Counted from the stretch's first letter, positions 46,363 through 56,384 are shown. The stretch is 64,000 nucleotides of DNA from Deltaproteobacteria bacterium (GCA_018433085.1 JAHDRW010000020.1:38096-102095), one strand, 5' to 3'. Numbers and translations: made by a program. Notes: a model not told the origin generated them from the sequence alone.

Positions 46363-47004
46363 ATGCAGAACGAATATCTTGCGAGTCACAAGAAGCAGCC
46401 TTCCCGGCGCGAAAGGGAGAAGGCCCGGCAGCGGCAGGATATGCTGGAGGCCGCCTTGAGCCTGTTCTCGGAGAAAGGCTATCACAATGTCACCATGCAC
46501 GAGATCGCCTCGAAGGCGGAGTTCGCCATCGGCACGCTGTATAAGTTCTTTAAGAACAAGGAGGATCTCTATAAGGCCCTCATCCTTGAAAAGACCGAGG
46601 CGTTCCATGCGGCCATCGTCGCGGCAATAGCGGAGCAGGACGACGAGGTGGACCGCCTGAGAAATTACATCAGGGTCAAGGGCGAGATCTTCCGCGTTCA
46701 TGTCCCTGTACTCCGGCTCTACTTCTCCGAGAAATACGGAGAGAGCTTCAACCTCATGGCGGAGCTGAACGACCGGATCAGGCAGCGCCACGAGGAGTCT
46801 CTGAAGGTCCTCGCCGAGGTTTTCGAGAGCGGGATGCGGAAAAACCGGTTCAGGAAAAACGCCGATCCCCACGCACTCGCCGTGGCGCTCGACGGTATCA
46901 GCACGGCCTTTCTCTTCCGGTGGCTCGAAGAGCCCGGGAGCCGAACCGTTCCGGAAGATCCCGAAGCGATCCTCAATATCCTGCTGAAAGGCCTGGTGGA
47001 CTGA
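46363..47004 (+). CDS. TetR-family regulator of the adjacent RND pump
   Basis: A 213-residue repressor. The N-terminal helix-turn-helix (about 26-72) reads MLEAALSLFSEKGYHNVTM, IASKAEFAIGTLYKFFKNKEDLY in segments, a full TetR_N domain. The C-terminal helical domain would bind the inducer. It is 65 nt upstream of acrA on the same strand, so local autoregulation and control of the pump are likely. Confidence 0.92.
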   Translation: MQNEYLASHKKQPSRREREKARQRQDMLEAALSLFSEKGYHNVTMHEIASKAEFAIGTLYKFFKNKEDLYKALILEKTEAFHAAIVAAIAEQDDEVDRLRNYIRVKGEIFRVHVPVLRLYFSEKYGESFNLMAELNDRIRQRHEESLKVLAEVFESGMRKNRFRKNADPHALAVALDGISTAFLFRWLEEPGSRTVPEDPEAILNILLKGLVD

Positions 47005-47069
47005 CCATGCGCCCATGGAGCCCGGGTTCCCGGGAACGTGTACCCAAGAAAATAAATTGGAGGAGTGCG

Positions 47070-48275
47070 ATGAAATCCTGTGCTGAACCTATCCGAATTT
47101 CAAGGCTGTGTATCCTGACCATTGCGGTGTTCACCCTGCTGCTCGGCGCATGCGGTCAGCAGCAGGCACAGACATCACCGCCCCTGCCCGAGGTGATGAC
47201 CGTCGAGGTCAAGGAACAACAGATCGAGCTGACCACCGAGCTGCCTGGCCGCACCTCCGCACATCTGATCGCCGAGGTCCGTCCCCAAGTGAGCGGCATC
47301 ATCAAGAAACGTCATTTCAAAGAGGGCTCTTTCGTGAAGGAGGGCCAGCTTCTCTACCAGATCGATCCGGCACCCTTCAAGGCGGCATATGACAGTGCTG
47401 CGGCCTCGCTTGCCCGGGCCCAGGCGAATCTTCCCGCCCTCAAGTCACGGGCCGGGCGCTACCGGGAGCTGCTTGCCGGCGGAGCGGTGAGCCAGCAGGA
47501 TTTCGACGATGTCGATTCGGCCTTCCAGCAGGCCCAGGCAGAGGTCGCCTATTGGGAGGCAGCGGTGCAATCGGCCCGGATCAACCTGGGCTATACCCGG
47601 GTCACTGCCCCGATCTCCGGGCGGATCGGCAAATCCAACATGACCGAAGGAGCGCTGGCGACCGCGAACCAGCCGGTGCCGCTGGCCACCATTCAGCAGT
47701 TCGACCCGATCTACGTGGATGTTCCCCAGTCCACCACCGACCTGCTTCGGCTGAAGCGCCGGATCGAAAGCGGCAGCCTCTCCGCCGAGGAAGAAAGTCA
47801 GAAAAAGGTCGGGCTCTTCCTGGAGGACGGCTCGGAATATCCCATCGAGGGCACCCTGGAGTTCCGGGACATCACGGTGGACCCCTCCAGCAGCACCGTG
47901 AGCCTGCGGGCCATGTTCCCAAACCCTGACGATGTTCTCCTGCCGGGCATGTTCGTGCGCGCCGTGGTTCGGGAAGGCATTGAAAAACAGGCCATTCTCA
48001 TACCCCAGGAGGCCGTGTCGCGCGATCCCAAGGGCAACCCGGTCACATTGATCGTGGATCGTGACGGAATCGTCCAGCAGCGGAGCATCGTGATTGACCG
48101 GGCCATTGGCAACCAGTGGCTCGTCGCCTCCGGCCTTTCCACCGGGGACCGGGTCATTGTCGAGGGCATGCTGAAGGTGAGGCCGGGTGTCCCGGTCAGG
48201 GTAGTCGCCTCGGGCGAGGACGGACGGATTCCCGTTGCGCACACCACACCCGCCCAAGCCGCAGAGACGAACTGA
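47070..48275 (+). CDS. RND efflux periplasmic adaptor (AcrA/MexA family)
   Basis: A 401-residue membrane-fusion lipoprotein: lipobox LGAC (Cys28), a split lipoyl domain (RPQVSGIIKKRHFKEG and later TRVTAPISGRIGK), a helical hairpin (about 110-170), then beta-barrel and membrane-proximal domains. It bridges AcrB to an outer-membrane channel. The ATG at 47070 follows GGAGGAG. It sits 17 nt before the pump gene. Confidence 0.95.
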   Translation: MKSCAEPIRISRLCILTIAVFTLLLGACGQQQAQTSPPLPEVMTVEVKEQQIELTTELPGRTSAHLIAEVRPQVSGIIKKRHFKEGSFVKEGQLLYQIDPAPFKAAYDSAAASLARAQANLPALKSRAGRYRELLAGGAVSQQDFDDVDSAFQQAQAEVAYWEAAVQSARINLGYTRVTAPISGRIGKSNMTEGALATANQPVPLATIQQFDPIYVDVPQSTTDLLRLKRRIESGSLSAEEESQKKVGLFLEDGSEYPIEGTLEFRDITVDPSSSTVSLRAMFPNPDDVLLPGMFVRAVVREGIEKQAILIPQEAVSRDPKGNPVTLIVDRDGIVQQRSIVIDRAIGNQWLVASGLSTGDRVIVEGMLKVRPGVPVRVVASGEDGRIPVAHTTPAQAAETN

Positions 48276-48292
48276 AGAAAGGGGACCGCGCC

Positions 48293-51200
48293 ATGCTTTC
48301 GAAATTCTTTCTCAGACGCCCGGTCTTCGCATGGGTTATCGCCATCATCATCATGTCCGCGGGCGGGCTCGCGATCTACAACCTGCCCATATCCCAGTAT
48401 CCCGAGATGGCTCCGCCATCCATCGCCATTTACTCGTCCTATCCCGGCGCCTCTGCGGAGACCGTGGAAAACAGCGTGACCCAGGTCATCGAGCAGAAAA
48501 TGACCGGGTTCGACAACCTGCTCTATATGTCCGCCTCCAGCGATTCGTCCGGCGGCTCCCGCCTCGAGCTGACCTTTGCACCGGGCACCGATCCGGATAT
48601 CGCATGGTCTCAGGTGCAGAACAAGGTCCAGTCCGCCCTGCCGAGTCTCCCCGACATGGTGAGGGATCAGGGGGTCAATGTCGTCAAGTCCACCCGGAAC
48701 TATCTGATGGTCGTGGCCCTGGTCTCGGAAGACGGCAGCATGGACGGCATCGATCTGAGAGACTACGCCAGATCAAACCTGGAGAGAATCCTGGCGCGCG
48801 TGCCAGGCGTGGGCGAGGTTGAAGTATTCGGCGGCGGTTATGCCATGCGCGTCTGGCTCAATCCGGACAGGCTCACCGCGTACCGTCTGACCGTGGAGGA
48901 CGTGATCAATGCGCTTCGGGCCTACAACGTGGAGGTTTCCGCCGGTCAGTTCGGCGGGGCGCCCGCGGTGGAGGGCCAGCGGCTCAACGCCTCCATCGTG
49001 GTCCAGAACATGCTCTCCACCCCCGATGAGTTTGCCGCCATCCCTCTGCGCACCAATCCGGACGGCTCCATCGTTCGGGTCGGCGACGTGGGCCGGACCG
49101 AGCTCGGCACCGAGACTTACGACATCGAGGGTATATACAACGGGAAGCCTTCGGCGGGCCTCGCCATCCGCCAGGCCGCGGGCGCCAACGCCCTGGACAC
49201 CGCGGACGCTGTCAAGGCCAAGATGGCGGAGCTGAGCGGGTTTTTCCCCGCAGGGCTCAAGGTCGTCTATCCCCATGACACCACCCTGTTCATCGGGGTG
49301 GCCATTGAGGAGGTGGTGCGGACCCTGTTCGTGGCGATCGTGCTCGTCTTCCTGGTCATGTGGCTCTTCCTGGGCAACATGCGGGCCACGCTGATCCCGA
49401 CCATCGCTGTGCCGGTGGTCATCCTGGGCACCTTCGCGATGCTGGGTCTGTTCGGATTCTCCATCAATATGCTCACCATGTTCGCCATGGTGCTGGCCAT
49501 CGGCCTGCTCGTGGACGACGCCATCGTGGTGGTGGAAAACGTGGAACGGATCATGGCCGAGGAAGGCCTGCCTCCCCGGGAAGCAACGGCCAAATCCATG
49601 GAGCAGATCACCAGCGCGCTCATCGGCATAGGGCTGGTGCTCTCGGCCGTGTTCGGGCCCATGGCGTTTTTCCCGGGCTCTACCGGCGTCATCTATCGCC
49701 AGTTTTCCGTGACCATTATCGCCTCCATGCTGCTCTCCGTGGTCGTGGCCCTGATCCTGACGCCGGTTCTCTGCGCCTCGCTCCTCAAGCCGGTGAAGGC
49801 AGGCCACGAACCGGCGGAGAACGCAGTCTTCTTCCTGCGGCCGTTCTTCCTGTGGTTCGACCGGATGTTCTTCGGACTCAGGGACCGCTACATGAAGATT
49901 ATCAGCCATTCCCTGTCCAGGGGCCTGCGCTATCTGGCCGTTTTCGTAGTGATCGTGGCGGGCATGAGCTTCCTGTATCTCCGGATGCCCACCGCCTACC
50001 TCCCGGACGAGGACCAGGGGATCCTGCTCGCCCAGGTGATCATGCCCACTGGCTCCACGCTGGAGCAGACCGGGATGGTGACCAAGAAGATCGAGGACTA
50101 TTTCAAGGAACACGAAACAGAGGCGGTGGAATCCACCATGACCCTCTCCGGCATCGGCTTTTCCGGGAGGTCGCAGAACAACGGCATGGTTTTTATCAAG
50201 CTCAAGAACTGGGATGAGCGCGACCGGGACGAGCTGAAGGCCAAGGCGATCGCGAATCGGGCGACCGTGGCCCTTTCGAGCGTCCGCAACGCCATGGTGT
50301 TCGTCTTCCAGCCGCCGGCTGTGCCCGAGCTGGGCATGTCCAAAGGCTTCGACTTCGAGCTTCTGGACCGCGGCGGTCTCGGTCACAAGGCCCTGATGGA
50401 GGCACAGTACCAGCTCCTGGGCCTCGCTGCCCAGGACCCCAGGCTCAGCTCGGTCCGGCCCAACAGCATGGAGGACGTGCCCGAGTACCGGATCGACGTG
50501 GACTGGGACAAGGCGGGTGCCCTGGGGGTTCCCATCACCTCCATCCACAGGACCCTCTCCGCGGCATTCGGCAGCTCCTTTGTCAACGACTTCGAGCACG
50601 GCGGCAGGGTCAAGAGGGTGTATGTCCAGGCGGACGCCCCCTATCGCATGCTGCCCAAGGACCTGGAAAAGATTTATGTCCGCAATGTCTCGGGCACCAT
50701 GGTGCCCTTCTCCTCGTTCGCCTCGGGCCGGTGGATCTCCGGTCCTCCACAGCTGGCGCGCTTCAACGGCTTCCCCTCCATCAACATCTGGGGAGAGCCT
50801 GCACAGGGAAGGAGCTCGGGAGAGGCCATGCAGGCCATGGAAGAGGCGGTGGAAAAACTGCCCAAGGGCATCGGCTTCGACTGGACCGGCCTTTCTTTCC
50901 AGGAGCGGATGTCGAGCACCCAGGCACCACTGCTCTACGCCTTCTCCATATTTGTAATCTTTCTGTGCCTGGCAGCGCTCTACGAGAGCTGGACCGTCCC
51001 CCTCTCGGTCCTGCTGGTGCTGCCTCTGGGCGTCATCGGCGGCATCATCGCCTCGCACACGCGGGGGCTGGCCAATGACGTCTATTTCCAGATCGGGCTG
51101 CTCACCACACTGGGCCTGACCACCAAGAACGCCATCCTGATCGTCCAGTTCGCCAAGAGCGGGCTGGAAAAAGGCACGGGGCTGATTGAGGCCACTATCG

Positions 51201-51487
51201 AAGGAGCGAAGCTCCGTTTCCGCCCGATCATCATGACCTCGCTCGCCTTCGGCTTCGGGGTCCTGCCCCTGGCCCTGACCACCGGCGCAGGAGCGGGTGC
51301 GCAGAACGCCATCGGCACCAGCGTGCTGGGCGGGATGGTGAGCGCGACCGTCCTGGTGGTGATCTTCTCGCCCCTGTTCTACGTGCTCGTCGAAAAGTTC
51401 TTCGGCAGGCGCAAGCAGGGCGGCGGGAGAGAGGCGGACGATACGGAATCGCTCAGCGATAAATCGCTCGGCGAGAGCGCCCGGTGA
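48293..51487 (+). CDS. RND efflux pump transporter (AcrB/MexB, HAE1 family)
   Basis: A 1064-residue inner-membrane drug/proton antiporter with 12 membrane helices and two large periplasmic loops. It begins MLSKFFLRRPVFAWVIAI, has the proton-relay pair Asp408-Asp409 in AIGLLVDDAIVV, and the late TKNAILIVQFA segment in helix 10. The ATG at 48293 is 12 nt after the AAAGGGG site. No TolC-type gene follows, so the pump must borrow an outer-membrane channel. Confidence 0.96.
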   Translation: MLSKFFLRRPVFAWVIAIIIMSAGGLAIYNLPISQYPEMAPPSIAIYSSYPGASAETVENSVTQVIEQKMTGFDNLLYMSASSDSSGGSRLELTFAPGTDPDIAWSQVQNKVQSALPSLPDMVRDQGVNVVKSTRNYLMVVALVSEDGSMDGIDLRDYARSNLERILARVPGVGEVEVFGGGYAMRVWLNPDRLTAYRLTVEDVINALRAYNVEVSAGQFGGAPAVEGQRLNASIVVQNMLSTPDEFAAIPLRTNPDGSIVRVGDVGRTELGTETYDIEGIYNGKPSAGLAIRQAAGANALDTADAVKAKMAELSGFFPAGLKVVYPHDTTLFIGVAIEEVVRTLFVAIVLVFLVMWLFLGNMRATLIPTIAVPVVILGTFAMLGLFGFSINMLTMFAMVLAIGLLVDDAIVVVENVERIMAEEGLPPREATAKSMEQITSALIGIGLVLSAVFGPMAFFPGSTGVIYRQFSVTIIASMLLSVVVALILTPVLCASLLKPVKAGHEPAENAVFFLRPFFLWFDRMFFGLRDRYMKIISHSLSRGLRYLAVFVVIVAGMSFLYLRMPTAYLPDEDQGILLAQVIMPTGSTLEQTGMVTKKIEDYFKEHETEAVESTMTLSGIGFSGRSQNNGMVFIKLKNWDERDRDELKAKAIANRATVALSSVRNAMVFVFQPPAVPELGMSKGFDFELLDRGGLGHKALMEAQYQLLGLAAQDPRLSSVRPNSMEDVPEYRIDVDWDKAGALGVPITSIHRTLSAAFGSSFVNDFEHGGRVKRVYVQADAPYRMLPKDLEKIYVRNVSGTMVPFSSFASGRWISGPPQLARFNGFPSINIWGEPAQGRSSGEAMQAMEEAVEKLPKGIGFDWTGLSFQERMSSTQAPLLYAFSIFVIFLCLAALYESWTVPLSVLLVLPLGVIGGIIASHTRGLANDVYFQIGLLTTLGLTTKNAILIVQFAKSGLEKGTGLIEATIEGAKLRFRPIIMTSLAFGFGVLPLALTTGAGAGAQNAIGTSVLGGMVSATVLVVIFSPLFYVLVEKFFGRRKQGGGREADDTESLSDKSLGESAR

Positions 51488-51920
51488 ACGGGACCGCCCT
51501 GAACAGCACCGCCAAATCCTGACAAAAGAGAGCGGGGGCAAACGGGCGTTCACTGCCCGCCACGCCCCCGGAAAACCGCACCGCCTCAGCGTTCCCGGCC
51601 CCGATATTGTGCTTGGATTTCCGTGTGAACTATAGTATACCTCTGAGTGTCCGATAAACGGCAGAAGGCATGACGAGGCCGGCGCTATCCACTGGAAGAG
51701 CGCGGCCGGTGAGGAAAAAACGCATTTGCAAGGAAAGGCAGTACGGGTATCCGGGTATCATGTAGCAGCTAAGGCATTTCAAAGCGCACGGGCCGCCTGA
51801 GGGTTCGTTCGATCATCTCCCTTTCAAGGCATCCCGGAAGCGTCTTAAGGTACAAACAATCGTGTGCAGCCGATGCGGGTGTCCTGCCCGCTTACGTTTG
51901 AAACAAAAAAGGAGCGATCA
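51488..51920. other. 433-bp gap upstream of the Rad52-family gene
   Basis: Just after acrB lies a nested hairpin (51533-51570, CGGGGGC/GCCCCCG outside CGGGC/GCCCG) that may end the pump transcript, though it lacks a T-run. A weak promoter candidate, TTGGAT-17-TATACC, lies near 51614-51642. No gene is apparent. Confidence 0.5.
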
Positions 51921-52673
51921 ATGTCAAAAGAAATCAATCTGTGTCTGCTCAAGGAGCCGTTCCCGCCCGGGGACATCGAGTGGCGGGAACAGAGGAACGG
52001 GATAGACAGGCATGGGAGACCGTGGGCCATGGTGCTGGCCTATGTCACGAACCGGGCCATCCAGAACCGGCTCGATGCGGTCTGCGGGCTTGAGAACTGG
52101 AAGAACCAGTTCATCCCCGGCCCCAACGGCGGGGTGCTGTGCGGCATCTCCATTCGGATTGACGGCGAATGGGTGACCAAGTGGGACGGCGCGGACAACA
52201 CCGACATCGAGTCGGTGAAGGGCGGGCTCTCCGACGCCATGAAACGGGCCGCTGTCCAGTGGGGGATCGGCCGATACCTCTACAACCTGGATGCGACCTT
52301 TGCGCAGATCGACGAGAACGGCACGCACCGGGGCGTCACATACGCGAGCGACAGCGATCGGAAGGCCCGGATGAACCCGGTGTTTTTCCGGTGGAACCCC
52401 CCGGAGCTTCCCGACTGGGCCCTGCCGCAGACCAAAAAGCAGCCCAAGGACGAGCCGCCCAAGTCCGGGGGTGGAAAGAAAACCAAATCCAAGGCCGGGG
52501 AAGAGGCGCATCCCATCACCGCCGGTGAGTGGAGCAAGCTCCAGCGCCTCATGAAGGACGCCGGGGTAAGCCCCACGGATTTTCTCAAGAAGTGGAAGGT
52601 CTCTTCACCCCGGGAGCTCCGGCAGCACCTGATGCCCAAGTACGAACAGTGGGTGCACGAAAAGACGGCGTGA
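51921..52673 (+). CDS. Rad52/Rad22-family single-strand annealing protein
   Basis: A 250-residue protein. Residues 1-150 match the Rad52/Rad22 fold: PFPPGDIEWR, WAMVLAYVTNRAIQNRLDAV (core YVTNRAIQNRLD), GLENWKNQF, and SDAMKRAAVQWGIGRYLY. A Lys-rich linker (about 170-195) leads to a small C-terminal helical domain. Such proteins anneal complementary strands in phage-type recombination. AAAGGAG precedes the ATG. It stands alone with its own terminator and no phage genes nearby, so it may be a prophage leftover or a domesticated recombinase. Confidence 0.85.
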   Translation: MSKEINLCLLKEPFPPGDIEWREQRNGIDRHGRPWAMVLAYVTNRAIQNRLDAVCGLENWKNQFIPGPNGGVLCGISIRIDGEWVTKWDGADNTDIESVKGGLSDAMKRAAVQWGIGRYLYNLDATFAQIDENGTHRGVTYASDSDRKARMNPVFFRWNPPELPDWALPQTKKQPKDEPPKSGGGKKTKSKAGEEAHPITAGEWSKLQRLMKDAGVSPTDFLKKWKVSSPRELRQHLMPKYEQWVHEKTA

Positions 52674-53006
52674 CACCCCTGCCCCTCCCCGAAACACGGC
52701 ATACTACGGCATCCCGAGGGTTTTGTCCCCCGGGTGGGGAAAATACGGGCCACGCTTAAAACGCGCGGCAACGCCGGATAACTACTCCTCGCGCGGGTCC
52801 GGTACGGCAGGGCCCGCGCTTTTTCTTCGAAAGCATGCCGTCTCCGATCGTGCAAGTTGATGCTGCAGGATCGTCCTGCATCTCATGCAGGAGGCACACC
52901 CCGGCTCCAAATGGCTCATCCGCACGGTTCGGCGTGAGAAATACGGGTCCCTTTCCTGCACGAGAAACGGAGGTGCGAATGGACGCACCGGCAGGTATAA
53001 AGGATA
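52674..53006. other. 333-bp gap between convergent genes
   Basis: The Rad52 terminator occupies 52791-52827. The rest shows no gene or motif. Confidence 0.6.
52791..52827 (+). terminator. Rho-independent terminator after the Rad52-family gene
   Basis: A 10-bp stem (GCGCGGGTCC/GGGCCCGCGC, one wobble) with a 9-nt loop, followed by TTTTTCTT. Confidence 0.85.
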
Positions 53007-55004
53007 TCAGCGGTGTTTCGGTCTCCTTGCCTTGCCCGGGTACCGGGGCAGATACAGGGTAAAGATCGAACCCTCCCGGGGCCGACTTTCCACGGATATG
53101 CCGCCGTTGAGGTCGGTGGTGATCCTGCTGACGGTGGCGAGGCCCAGGCCCGTACCCTTGCCCCGCTCCTTGGTGGTGAAAAAGGGGTCAAAGATGTGCC
53201 TGATGGTGTCCTCGTCCATGCCGCACCCGGTGTCTGCCACCGTGATCGCCAGATATTCCCCCTCCTGAAGCGACGGATGTATCTTCCCATTCATCTCGTC
53301 CCTGCGCAGGCTGACCGGCTTCAGGCTCACCTGGATCAGGCCTTCCCTGTCTTCCATGGCCTGGTATGCATTGGTGCAGAGATTCATGACGAGCTGGTGG
53401 ATCTCGGTGGGATCGGCATACACCATGCCCGCTTCCGGGTGCAGGTCGGTGCGGATTTCGATGGACGAGGGAATGGTGGCCCGCAGCAGATTGACAGCCT
53501 CGTTGAGGATGATGTCGACCTTCATCGCCTCGCGGTCCAGTCGATAATTCCTGCCGATGGAAAGGAGCTGTGCCACCAGGTCCCGGGCCCTCATGCCCGC
53601 CTTCACCACCTGGTCGAGGCTCCCCTCTGCCGGCGATCCGGACGGCAGCCGGTTTCTGGCAAGCTCGGTATACCCCATGATGGCCGAGAGCATGTTGTTG
53701 AAATCGTGTGCGATGCCCGAGGCCAGCGTCCCGATGGCCTCCATCTTCTGTGCCTGCGACAGGCGCATCTCGTATCGGTCGCGCTCTCGATCCGCCTCCT
53801 TGCGCTGGGTTATGTCGCGAACAATCCCCCGGAAACCAATGGGGGTCCGCCGGGAATTCCTCAGGAGGGAGACAGACGCCTCGACAAAGAGCTTGCCGCC
53901 GTTCTTGTCGATGATCTCCCAGTCAAAGGCCTTGGTGGGCTTGCCGGTTATGAACACCCGATGGAACACCTCGAAGATCTTCCTCGCATTCCCTTCGTCC
54001 ACGTACCTCCGGTAGTTCATGCCCAGGAGCTCTTCACTGCTGTACTTGAGGTTCTTCGGCAACGACCGGTTGAAGAAGGTGAAATTGCCGGCAAGATCCA
54101 CCTCGAAATAGACCTCTTCGATGCTGTCCAGGATATCGCGGTATTTTCCCTCGCTCACCTTCAAGGCGATCTGCCCCTTGATCCTGTCGGTGATGTCCCT
54201 GCCTGAACCCTGCACATAGAGGGGGTTGCCCCGGGAATCACGGATGAGGGTGTTGCGGTATTCGATCACCCGCTCGCGGCCGTCTTTGGTCAGAATGCTG
54301 ATGACCCCCTCACCTTCTCCCCTGCGCACGATCTCGTCCTGGTAACGGTCGAACTGGAGCCGGTACGGCTCGGGCATCAGGTCCTTGACGTTCTTGTGGC
54401 TGATCTCTTCGGAGGTGTAGCCGGTGTGCATCTTGGATGCGATGTTGGTTTCTATCAGGTTGCCCTTGAGGTCGTGGATGAACAGGAAATCCGTAGAGTC
54501 ACGGAAAAAGGTCCGGTACTTGTCCTCCATTTCGGGCAGGGGCTCCCGGTCCGCTTCACGGGCCGTTATCTCGTGAAACGACTGGATCGCCCCGAAAACT
54601 TCGCCCCCGGGCCCTTTCAACGTGGTCGCACGGGTGAGGAAGGCGCGGTTGCCCCGTATCTCCGGAAAGGATTCTTTCCGCGACAGGACCGGGCCTTCTT
54701 CGAGGATATCGGTAAACGGCGCGTCATGGAGGAGCTCCGGCCGGAGTGCATAGTCGACGAGGAGAGGCACCCTGCTCCCATAAAAGGGCAGCGCATACTC
54801 CCGGTCCGATTTGCCGAGCATGTCCTTCTCTTGAATTCCCGTCAGCTCCGTCATGGCGTCGTTCCAGGCCGCGACCGCTCCCCGGGCATCCAGCACGATG
54901 CAGGGATCGCCCATGCATTGCCCCATGCGGATAAACAGGGCGTGTGGAGAGCCCTGCGTATGACGATCTCTCCGGAAACCGGTATTTTCCTTTTTTCTCT
55001 GCAT
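53007..55004 (-). CDS. Soluble histidine kinase with three PAS domains
   Basis: A 665-residue kinase without membrane segments. PAS domains lie at about 20-150, 160-275 and 285-402, each ending near a PAC-type HEIT/RDIT motif. The H-box is GIAHDFNNMLSAIMGY with His433, a type common in NtrB-like delta-proteobacterial kinases. The ATP domain has NLCTNAYQAM, DTGCGMD and GTGLGLATV. The ATG at 55004 follows AAGGA; the longer open frame to 55595 is not typical coding sequence. No cognate response regulator is adjacent. Signal unknown. Confidence 0.9.
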   Translation of the reverse strand: MQRKKENTGFRRDRHTQGSPHALFIRMGQCMGDPCIVLDARGAVAAWNDAMTELTGIQEKDMLGKSDREYALPFYGSRVPLLVDYALRPELLHDAPFTDILEEGPVLSRKESFPEIRGNRAFLTRATTLKGPGGEVFGAIQSFHEITAREADREPLPEMEDKYRTFFRDSTDFLFIHDLKGNLIETNIASKMHTGYTSEEISHKNVKDLMPEPYRLQFDRYQDEIVRRGEGEGVISILTKDGRERVIEYRNTLIRDSRGNPLYVQGSGRDITDRIKGQIALKVSEGKYRDILDSIEEVYFEVDLAGNFTFFNRSLPKNLKYSSEELLGMNYRRYVDEGNARKIFEVFHRVFITGKPTKAFDWEIIDKNGGKLFVEASVSLLRNSRRTPIGFRGIVRDITQRKEADRERDRYEMRLSQAQKMEAIGTLASGIAHDFNNMLSAIMGYTELARNRLPSGSPAEGSLDQVVKAGMRARDLVAQLLSIGRNYRLDREAMKVDIILNEAVNLLRATIPSSIEIRTDLHPEAGMVYADPTEIHQLVMNLCTNAYQAMEDREGLIQVSLKPVSLRRDEMNGKIHPSLQEGEYLAITVADTGCGMDEDTIRHIFDPFFTTKERGKGTGLGLATVSRITTDLNGGISVESRPREGSIFTLYLPRYPGKARRPKHR

Positions 55005-55436
55005 TGTCCCGTCCTTATCCGTGCTGGTGGACTCGGATACCGTGGGCCGAAAACCTCCTGATAAAGCCACTTGTGTTTGTCGGAAAAAAGACCGGAAAAC
55101 ATGAACAGGAAAGGAACCGGCTCGTTCTTCTTCAGGCCGGCCGGAACAAAGCGGCCAGGGGACGGGTACATACGGTGTCAAGATATGCCGCACCCGTGCC
55201 GATGAAGTCGCGGTGATGGACATTCCCCGGACGACCAGTGGCCAGCCGGACAGGATGGAACATAAAGGAAAACAATGGCTTGCCTTTATCTTTCTCCTCG
55301 TGATAAGAATGGATGAAAAATACGATTTTTTATGCTTTTTCATGCCGGTCCCGGCTCTGTCCGCCGTCTTCGGTCGCACAGCCGGAGTCGCCCGGGGCAT
55401 CGATAAGGATAAAGCATACACAGGTAAAGGGTTGCA
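55005..55436. other. 432-bp gap between the divergent kinase and omptin-like genes
   Basis: The gap must contain both promoters. Open frames here, including one of 75 codons at 55213-55440, have no good ribosome site or recognisable family. Confidence 0.5.
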
Positions 55437-56384
55437 ATGAAGACCGTGCGAACCGGCATCATGATCATCGGGATGTTCCTGATCCACCTGTCCGTCCTGA
55501 ATGCTGCGGACCTCGGTCATCGCGTCCTCTTCGAGGTGAGTTCTTTGTGGGGAGAGACCACGTACGAGATCACACCGGACGAGGGGATAAGCCATTTGAG
55601 CTGGCCCATGGACATGCGGCTTCTGGGAGCCGGCTATGCCCTCACCTATCGGGACTTCATCGAGGCGGAGTTCAGGATCCAGGCGTCACCCTGGAACGAG
55701 AGCGCACGCCCCATGGAAGATTGCGACTGGATCAACGAGTCCCGGAGCACCGCCTGGGTTCCCTATGACGCGCTGGATATCTATTCCCGGAGCACGGTGG
55801 ACTCCAGGGCGTTTCTGTTCGGCTCGAACGTGAGGATCTTTCCGCTCTCCCTGCCTCCCGCCACCCTTGGGCTTGTAGGAGGGTTCCATTACCAGGAAGC
55901 GGATTTCAGGGCGTACGACACGAGGCAGACAGGATACAACTCGTGGCGCAACTACACCGGCAGCGTATCGGGTCCCGCCGCCACCTATACCGTGGAATAC
56001 CGGTTCGTCCATGTCGGGGCCGCCCTGAGGGTTCACGCGGACAGGAGGCTCTACCTCGCGCTGGACACGTCGTTCATCCCCTTTGCCAGGGCCGAGGACG
56101 AAGACAACCACCTCAGAAGGATGCGGATTTCCCGGAGCGAGGGAACGGGAATCGGAAGGATGTTCTCCCTGTCCGTGCAGTTTTTCTTCACCGACACCTG
56201 GTATGCGTCTACCAACTGCTCCGGGCTGCGCATCAAGACGAGCGGGGACCAGGTGCAGTACTGGTACGGAAACGACCCCGCCACTCCGGCCTTCGATGAA
56301 ACCGGGCAGGGGCTGGCCGGCATCGACGTGGAGATCGAGCAGGAAACCTTCCACGTGGGCTTAGGTCTCGGCTGCAGGTTTTAA
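55437..56384 (+). CDS. Omptin-like outer membrane protease
   Basis: A 315-residue protein with a signal peptide (1-23) and ten-strand barrel-like alternation ending in Phe. It follows the omptin layout: MEDCDW aligns with the OmpT MVDQDW motif (Asp95 and Asp97 for Asp83 and Asp85), and the DNH in AEDEDNHLRR matches the DEH of OmpT (Asp223 and His225 for Asp210 and His212). VGGFHYQEADF and VEYRFVHVGAAL fit the barrel strands between. Omptins cleave peptides and surface proteins at basic sites and need lipopolysaccharide. The fold and catalytic quartet are read by eye; activity is inferred. Confidence 0.72.
   Translation: MKTVRTGIMIIGMFLIHLSVLNAADLGHRVLFEVSSLWGETTYEITPDEGISHLSWPMDMRLLGAGYALTYRDFIEAEFRIQASPWNESARPMEDCDWINESRSTAWVPYDALDIYSRSTVDSRAFLFGSNVRIFPLSLPPATLGLVGGFHYQEADFRAYDTRQTGYNSWRNYTGSVSGPAATYTVEYRFVHVGAALRVHADRRLYLALDTSFIPFARAEDEDNHLRRMRISRSEGTGIGRMFSLSVQFFFTDTWYASTNCSGLRIKTSGDQVQYWYGNDPATPAFDETGQGLAGIDVEIEQETFHVGLGLGCRF

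Noticed and set aside
48773..51553. 926-codon open frame on the minus strand
   Set aside because: Antisense of acrB; composition is that of a mirrored membrane protein gene.
55213..55440. 75-codon frame before the omptin-like gene
   Set aside because: Weak start, no motif, and it lies in the region that must hold the promoter of the next gene.
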